Assembly: GCF_900188445.1 (NCBI RefSeq)
Contig: NZ_FZOR01000011.1
Coordinates: forward strand, 62,001-126,000
Direction: 5' to 3'
Origin: Actinomadura meyerae
GTDB lineage: Bacteria; Actinomycetota; Actinomycetes; Streptosporangiales; Streptosporangiaceae
DNA length: 64,000 nucleotides
Positions 60,371-64,000 of this stretch are shown here, piece after piece; positions within the stretch are counted from its first letter, which is position 1, and every line of letters starts with the position of its first letter. The notes below the pieces were generated by a model. That model made no database searches, was not told where the DNA came from, and worked only from the letters and a program-made list of their open reading frames with translations. The translations under genes were made by a program, and so were the position numbers.

Positions 60371-60886
60371 TCAATAAACATGGCGGGCCCAGCGCTCGTG
60401 ATCTCGCCACACGCCGTCGATCTTGATGAACTCCGGCGAGACCCCCTCCATGCGGAACCCCAGCCGCCGCACCAGCCGGATGGACGCGGCGTTCCCCGGC
60501 TGGATGTCGGCCTCCACCCGGTGCAGCCCGAGCACGCCGAACGCGTACTCGACGGCGAGCCCCACGCCCTCGGTCAGGTATCCCTGGCCCGCGTAGGGCA
60601 GGAAGGCCGCGTAGCCCAGAACCCCCCGCTGGAAGCAGCCGCGGACGATGCCGTTGATGTTCACGGTGCCGACCAGGTCGCCACCGCCCCGCAGGCAGAT
60701 CACCATCCCCACGGCGGCAACGCCGTCGAACCGCGCGAGGTACGCCGCGAACTGCTCCGGCGACGACGGCAGGGAGACCCACGGACGGTGGAAGTCCGCG
60801 CTCGACTTCGCCAGCTCCAGGAACCGCGCCTCGTCCTCCGCCCGCACGGGCCGCACGAGCACCCGGGCGCCCACCCCCAACTCCAC
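60371..60886 (-). CDS. GNAT family N-acetyltransferase (RimJ/RimL-like), 171 aa
   Basis: GNAT fold of the ribosomal-protein-alanine acetyltransferase type: VLVRPVRAEDEARFLEL, GTVNINGIVRGCFQRGVLGYAAF, acetyl-CoA loop YAGQGYLTEGVGLAVEYAF, and LHRVEADIQPGNAASIRLVRRLGFRMEG. It acetylates an N-terminus or small amine; the substrate is unknown. GTG start at 60886 with a weak ribosome site. The AT-rich region 60299-60370 downstream is the promoter side of fxsB2. Confidence 0.88.
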   Translation of the reverse strand: MELGVGARVLVRPVRAEDEARFLELAKSSADFHRPWVSLPSSPEQFAAYLARFDGVAAVGMVICLRGGGDLVGTVNINGIVRGCFQRGVLGYAAFLPYAGQGYLTEGVGLAVEYAFGVLGLHRVEADIQPGNAASIRLVRRLGFRMEGVSPEFIKIDGVWRDHERWARHVY

Positions 60887-60919
60887 GCCCGAAATCTACC
60901 TCCCGCACCGGGGGAGCCT

Positions 60920-61252
60920 TCACTTGAGCGGGTCGTGGCCCCAGTTCATCAGCGAGTAGCGCCACTTGGTGTCGGCGACGTCACCCGACGGACGCTGCGC
61001 CAGATGCCGGTGGACATACCCGGTCACCTTGCGCATGTGCGCGTAGTCATCCTCGGTCAGATCCGAGTGGGACGTGCGGAGCAGCTCGACGATCCGGCGG
61101 CCGGACGCGTGGCCCGTCGACTCCCCGCCGCCGTCCTTCTGGCCGACCGACCGCGACTCGTCGGTCTCCAGCCAGCGCTCCAGCTCCTTCGGCGTCATGT
61201 TGACGGCATCGCCGAACTCGGCGGCCACGCTCTCGCGGTCGTCGCCGGTCAC
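60920..61252 (-). CDS. DUF3140-type protein, 110 aa
   Basis: GTG at 61252 overlaps the stop of the DUF2945 gene (61249-61252). The protein is hydrophilic and helical with FGDAVNMTPKELERWLETDES, SGRRIVELLRTS, DYAHMRKVTGYVHRHLAQRP and the ending WRYSLMNWGHDPLK, which is the DUF3140 pattern. Such proteins are often encoded with DUF2945 and are guessed to bind DNA or act in stress; no activity is established. Confidence 0.82.
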   Translation of the reverse strand: MTGDDRESVAAEFGDAVNMTPKELERWLETDESRSVGQKDGGGESTGHASGRRIVELLRTSHSDLTEDDYAHMRKVTGYVHRHLAQRPSGDVADTKWRYSLMNWGHDPLK

Positions 61253-61485
61253 CGCGAGCGCCGTCGCTTCCTGCTCAGCGCGGAGCCCTTGTGCACCGCC
61301 TTCTTGCCGCTCTTCTCGCTGCGGACGGCGTACTGCGGCTCCTCGGGCGACGCCGCGACCGTCCGCCCCGCCTCCTCGCGCCTGTCGGTGATCTTCTTCT
61401 CCACCCGTCCCTCGGCCGTGGAGCCGTGGCTGCGCCACGTGACCTCGTCGCCGACGTCGGGATCGTCCTCGCGCTTACCGGTCAT
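61249..61485 (-). CDS. DUF2945 (Tudor-like, hypervirulence-associated) protein, 78 aa
   Basis: A small SH3/Tudor-like barrel with DPDVGDEVTWRSHGSTAEGRVEKKI and EPQYAVRSEKSGKKAVHKGSAL, and a very basic tail (RKRRRSR). Typical DUF2945 length. It is coupled to the DUF3140 gene by a 4-base overlap and lies 17 bases past the cytochrome b stop on the same strand, so all three may form one transcript. Confidence 0.85.
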   Translation of the reverse strand: MTGKREDDPDVGDEVTWRSHGSTAEGRVEKKITDRREEAGRTVAASPEEPQYAVRSEKSGKKAVHKGSALSRKRRRSR

Positions 61486-61502
61486 GCGGCTGGCGGTACC
61501 CG

Positions 61503-62975
61503 CTACCTGCGCGAATAGTCTCCCAGCGACGGCCGGGACGGCTCCCCCGCCGGTACCGGGCGCCGGATCCGCTCGACCTCCTCCACGGGCAGCGGCCGGA
61601 CGCGCTCGCTGTACCCGCCGGCCGGCGACCGCAGGATGATGCCCGTCTCCAGCCCATGCTCGACGAGTGCCCGGTCGCGCCGCTGGAGGCCCAGGCAGAT
61701 CCGGCGGGTGACGGAGAACGCCACCACGGGCCCCACGAAGACGGCCGCGCGGAAGAACCACGTCGTCGCGAACAGCGACACGTGGAACCTGTCGGCGATC
61801 ACGTCGTTCCCCGCCGCCGCCCACAGGACGCCGTAGAACACGATGCCCGCGACCCCGACCCCCGTCCGCGTGGCGGCGTCCCGCGGCCGGTCGAGGACGT
61901 GGTGGACGGCCCGGTCGCCCGTGACCCGCTGCTCCAGGAACGGATAGAGGGCCAGCAGGGTGAAGAACACCGTGATCACCAGCAGCGGTACCAGGACCCC
62001 CAAGGCCACCGTGTGCCCGGCGACATTGACGTCCCACCCGGGCATGAGGCGCAAGGCGCCGTCGCCGAAGGCCAGGTACCAGTCGGGCTGCGAGCCGGCG
62101 CTGATCGCGCTCGGCGAGTACGGCCCGTACAGCCACACCGGGTTGATCTGCGCCACGGCCCCGAGCAGCACGATGACACCGGCCGTGAACAGTAGGAACG
62201 CCCCCGTCTTGGCCATGAAGACCGGGTAGAACGGCTTGCCCTCGACCGTCCGCTCCGTGCTGCCGCCGCGCCGGAAGTCGGTGTGCTTCTGCACCCAGGG
62301 CAGCACGAGCGCGTGCACCGGCACGAGCGCCGCCATGAGCCCGGGGATCAGCAGGACGTGCAGGACGTACAGCCGCGGCACGAGGTCGGTGCCCGGGAAC
62401 TCGCCGCCCAGCAGGAAGAACGCCAGGTAGGTGCCGACGACCGGGACGGCCTGGACGCCGCCGATGATGAGCCGCAGCCCCGTCCCGGACAGCAGGTCGT
62501 CCGGCAGCGAGTACCCGGTGAAGCCGTTGGCCATGGCGAGCGTGAACAGCACGATGCCGAACAGCCAGTTCAGCTCGCGCGGCTTCCGGAACGCCCCGGT
62601 GAAGAACACGCGCAGCATGTGCGCCATGATCGCCGCGACGAACAGCAGGGCCGCCCAGTGGTGCACCTGCCGCATCAGCAGCCCGCCGCGCACGTCCATG
62701 CTGATGTGCAGCGTCGACGCGTACGCCTCGCTCATCCGCACCCCGCGCAGCGGCGCGTACGAGCCGTCGTACACGACCTCGGTCATGCCGGGCTTGAAGA
62801 ACAGCGTCAGGAACACACCGGACGCGAGCAGGACGAGGAACGCGTAGAGCGCGATCTCCCCCAGCAGGAAGGACCAGTGGTCGGGGAAGGCCTTGCGCAT
62901 GGCCCGGCGCGCGAAGCCGGTCGTCCCAAGGCGGTCGTCGAGTGCGTCAACGGTCCGGAGTACGCGCTCGGCCAT
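61503..62975 (-). CDS. qcrB: cytochrome bc1-type cytochrome b subunit (orphan QcrB), 490 aa
   Basis: ATG at 62975 with GGAGG 7 bases upstream. Two heme-ligand pairs are visible: VHHWAALLFVAAIMAHMLRV and YVLHVLLIPGLMAALVPVHALV, each with 14-residue His spacing. The quinol-site motif reads PDWY (actinobacterial form of PEWY). About nine helices plus a long C-terminal tail. The normal qcrC and qcrA partners are not adjacent; the neighbours are DUF2945 and DUF3140. It may be a paralogous subunit used under special conditions. Confidence 0.9.
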   Translation of the reverse strand: MAERVLRTVDALDDRLGTTGFARRAMRKAFPDHWSFLLGEIALYAFLVLLASGVFLTLFFKPGMTEVVYDGSYAPLRGVRMSEAYASTLHISMDVRGGLLMRQVHHWAALLFVAAIMAHMLRVFFTGAFRKPRELNWLFGIVLFTLAMANGFTGYSLPDDLLSGTGLRLIIGGVQAVPVVGTYLAFFLLGGEFPGTDLVPRLYVLHVLLIPGLMAALVPVHALVLPWVQKHTDFRRGGSTERTVEGKPFYPVFMAKTGAFLLFTAGVIVLLGAVAQINPVWLYGPYSPSAISAGSQPDWYLAFGDGALRLMPGWDVNVAGHTVALGVLVPLLVITVFFTLLALYPFLEQRVTGDRAVHHVLDRPRDAATRTGVGVAGIVFYGVLWAAAGNDVIADRFHVSLFATTWFFRAAVFVGPVVAFSVTRRICLGLQRRDRALVEHGLETGIILRSPAGGYSERVRPLPVEEVERIRRPVPAGEPSRPSLGDYSRR

Positions 62976-63244
62976 CACTCAACCTCCGGTTCGATCGACC
63001 CCGCGTAGGCGATACGACCGAACGTAGTACGACGCACCGTAGTACTACAAGAGGTAGATCACGAGCCCGACACGACGAAGGCAGGCGACCTGCGCACACA
63101 CCGAAAAATCAGCAGAGAGAGGGCACGGGGCGAAGCCCCAAGAACGAAAAAAGGCTGACGCCCCCGCACCTAAGCAGAGACCTCAGCCATCAGGGGGCGT
63201 GGGGGCGGAGCCCCCACACCGGGGGCCTGGGGGTCACCCCCCAG
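62976..63244. other. intergenic region with short GC hairpins
   Basis: Between qcrB and the tmRNA terminator. It holds GGGGC-GAA-GCCCC (63127-63139) followed by an A-rich run, and GTGGGGGC-GGA-GCCCCCAC (63199-63217) in a very G-rich stretch. Such tight three-base-loop hairpins are common intergenic elements in actinomycetes. No open frame with a ribosome site is seen. Confidence 0.5.
63024..63048. promoter_or_regulatory. GTAGTAC...GTACTAC inverted repeat upstream of qcrB
   Basis: GTAGTAC (63024-63030) pairs with GTACTAC (63042-63048); the second half lies in the palindrome GTAGTACTAC (63039-63048). TACTAC/GTAGTA half-sites are typical of BlaI/CopY-type repressors in actinobacteria. The site is about 50 bases upstream of the qcrB start. 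No such regulator is in the window. Confidence 0.45.
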
Positions 63245-63299
63245 AAAAACGTCGAGGAGTGGCGGGCCTGCGCTTTCCGCAGGCACACCACTCCTCGAC
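63245..63299 (-). terminator. Rho-independent terminator of ssrA
   Basis: On the minus strand the arms 63288-63299 and 63251-63262 (12 bp, GTCGAGGAGTGG type) and the inner GCCTGCG/CGCAGGC stem form a long hairpin, followed at once by TTTTT (63245-63249). It begins 7 bases after the tmRNA 3' end. Confidence 0.92.
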
Positions 63300-63305
63300 T
63301 CCGAG

Positions 63306-63675
63306 TGGAGGTGGCGGGAATCGAACCCGCGTCCTTCGGTGATGGGTCAGGGCTTCTCCGGGTGCAGCCTGCTTGGCGTTTTCTCAGTCCCGGCGCTCAC
63401 GCAGGCGTGTCGCCGACGGACTCAGTCGCTGTTGGCTGTCCCTACCGGCCCCGCGACCGGGTCGGTAGGTGGAGTCTCCTTACGATGCCAGACCCCGGTT
63501 CGGAGACGCTACCGGGCTGACAGAGTTCGCTCCTCGCTCAGGCGGCGAGGGCGAACTCGGACTGCTTCTTGTTGGCAGTTATTGGTTTGCTGTCACAGGA
63601 TTTACGAGGTCACGACAGCAACCCTCGACCCGCTTCCCCTGGCTCGAACGACCGAAGTCGAAGCCGGTCACCCCC
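63306..63675 (-). ncRNA. ssrA: tmRNA (transfer-messenger RNA)
   Basis: The 5' end GGGGGTG (63675-63669) pairs with CACCTCC (63313-63307) to form the acceptor stem. The 3' part reads GGGTTCGATTCCCGCC, the T-arm of the tRNA-like domain. The tag reading frame runs from 63576 to 63538 and encodes ANKKQSEFALAA followed by TGA, with the resume codon GCC. CCA is not encoded. About 370 nt, the normal size. With SmpB it rescues stalled ribosomes and tags the nascent chain for proteolysis. smpB is probably just beyond the right edge. Confidence 0.96.
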
Positions 63676-63722
63676 ATGTTGAGTTGTCAAAGCAGGCGTC
63701 CCGCAGGACGTCTGCACGATGA

Positions 63723-63738
63723 CGTTACTAGGGTAACG
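63723..63738. promoter_or_regulatory. inverted repeat CGTTAC-TAGG-GTAACG upstream of tmRNA
   Basis: Perfect 6-bp arms about 50 bases before the mature 5' end of tmRNA, in the likely promoter or leader region. It could be an operator or a processing hairpin. No clear -10/-35 pair was found. Confidence 0.35.
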
Positions 63739-63777
63739 CGTGCGCGGGCAATCCCATTCCCGGCCGGGCAGCCGTGA

Positions 63778-63815
63778 GCCCCGGTGGGCGCGGGATGCGC
63801 CGCGCCCACCGGGGC
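63778..63815. terminator. 15-bp perfect hairpin
   Basis: Bases 63778-63792 pair perfectly with 63801-63815 across an 8-base loop. It lies to the right of the tmRNA gene and may end transcription of a minus-strand gene beyond the window edge, or of an upstream unit. Confidence 0.6.
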
Positions 63816-64000
63816 CGACCGGCAGGGTCGGGCCGGTCCGGACGGCAGAGCCTCCCCCGAGACGAGGCTCTGGTCTCATCACGGCGACTGAGTCCGCAAC
63901 CCCCCAAGCGGAGTCTCAGTCACCCGGAAAGACGCCCGCGGACGGGCGATGGTTGCGTCCCGTCCGTAAAGAGCTGCCAAAACCGGCTCAGCCGCGGCCC
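63816..64000. other. gene-free right edge with further hairpins
   Basis: CAGAGCCTC (63846-63854) pairs with GAGGCTCTG (63864-63872). GACTGAG-TCCGC (63886-63897) pairs with GCGGA and CTCAGTC (63908-63912, 63915-63921). Several stems in succession suggest a structured RNA or stacked terminators. No coding frame is supported. Confidence 0.4.

Noticed and set aside
63305..63335. A tRNA-like T-arm suggesting a tRNA gene
   Set aside because: It is the 3' tRNA-like domain of tmRNA. No anticodon stem follows, and the tag frame and 5' half are present.
63685..63690. TTGACA on the minus strand as the -35 of ssrA
   Set aside because: It lies only 10 bases from the mature 5' end, too close for a -35 of that transcript unless the RNA starts further in.
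1..64000. CRISPR arrays, insertion sequences or prophage genes
   Set aside because: I found no regularly spaced repeats, transposase or phage structural motifs on either strand.

Overview
The window is very GC-rich, tightly packed actinomycete chromosome. I infer a non-mycolate, filamentous actinobacterium, probably of the Thermomonosporaceae/Actinomadura type. The grounds are heavy GTG/TTG start usage, many F420-type and acyl-CoA enzymes, FxsB-type RiPP loci, vWA/MoxR/VMAP conflict-type genes, and a tmRNA with tag ANKKQSEFALAA. I see no transposase, phage gene, CRISPR array or tRNA.

Layout. (1) 1-20.4 kb is a catabolic region with the gene content of steroid or branched acyl-CoA breakdown. 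It has an LLM oxidoreductase, an SDR, two DUF35/OB proteins paired with three SCP-x/Ltp-type thiolase-like proteins, two acyl-CoA ligases, a crotonase and a nitronate monooxygenase. It is interrupted by a receptor Ser/Thr kinase and by an ABC-like/YhgE/TetR operon headed by a perfect 28-bp palindrome. (2) 20.7-32.5 kb is a cell-envelope glycan locus: a DUF3068 protein, a methyltransferase, an acyltransferase-3, an AftD-like giant arabinosyltransferase, GT4, GT2, a 43-aa DUF2613 protein and a second GT-C-like membrane protein. The gene set matches that around Rv0224c-Rv0228 and Rv0236c/Rv0236A of Mycobacterium tuberculosis, as I remember it. (3) 32.5-37.8 kb holds a 710-aa fused acyl-CoA dehydrogenase, two membrane proteins and an SDR. 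(4) 37.8-41.4 kb is a three-gene unit: a Crp-like regulator, a nucleotide-cyclase-like protein and a degenerate-P-loop/helical-repeat protein. The last two carry a nearly identical glycine/asparagine-rich motif at the ends facing each other in gene order. I rate this the best candidate for an undescribed signalling or defence module. (5) 41.5-42.8 kb holds two more steroid-type genes behind KstR-like boxes and apparently leaderless promoters.

(6) 42.8-60.3 kb is a conflict/RiPP island. A cyclase-like protein with a C-terminal adaptor-like domain faces fxsA and fxsB. Next comes a convergent operon of VMAP, MoxR ATPase and a giant vWA/NB-ARC/TPR protein. A second set follows: an MFS exporter, an nSTAND-TPR protein, a 72-aa peptide containing FDN, an NB-ARC/TPR protein and a second fxsB. 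(7) 60.4-64 kb holds a GNAT acetyltransferase, DUF3140 and DUF2945 proteins, an orphan qcrB-type cytochrome b, and ssrA (tmRNA) with a textbook terminator.

Functional reading. The catabolic genes probably share a KstR-like regulator that is not in this window, since TnnAACnnGTTnnA palindromes lie upstream of several of them. The island looks like two cyclophane-RiPP systems wired to NTP-dependent STAND/MoxR sensing proteins. All functions are read from sequence alone; family names come from motif recognition, not from database searches.
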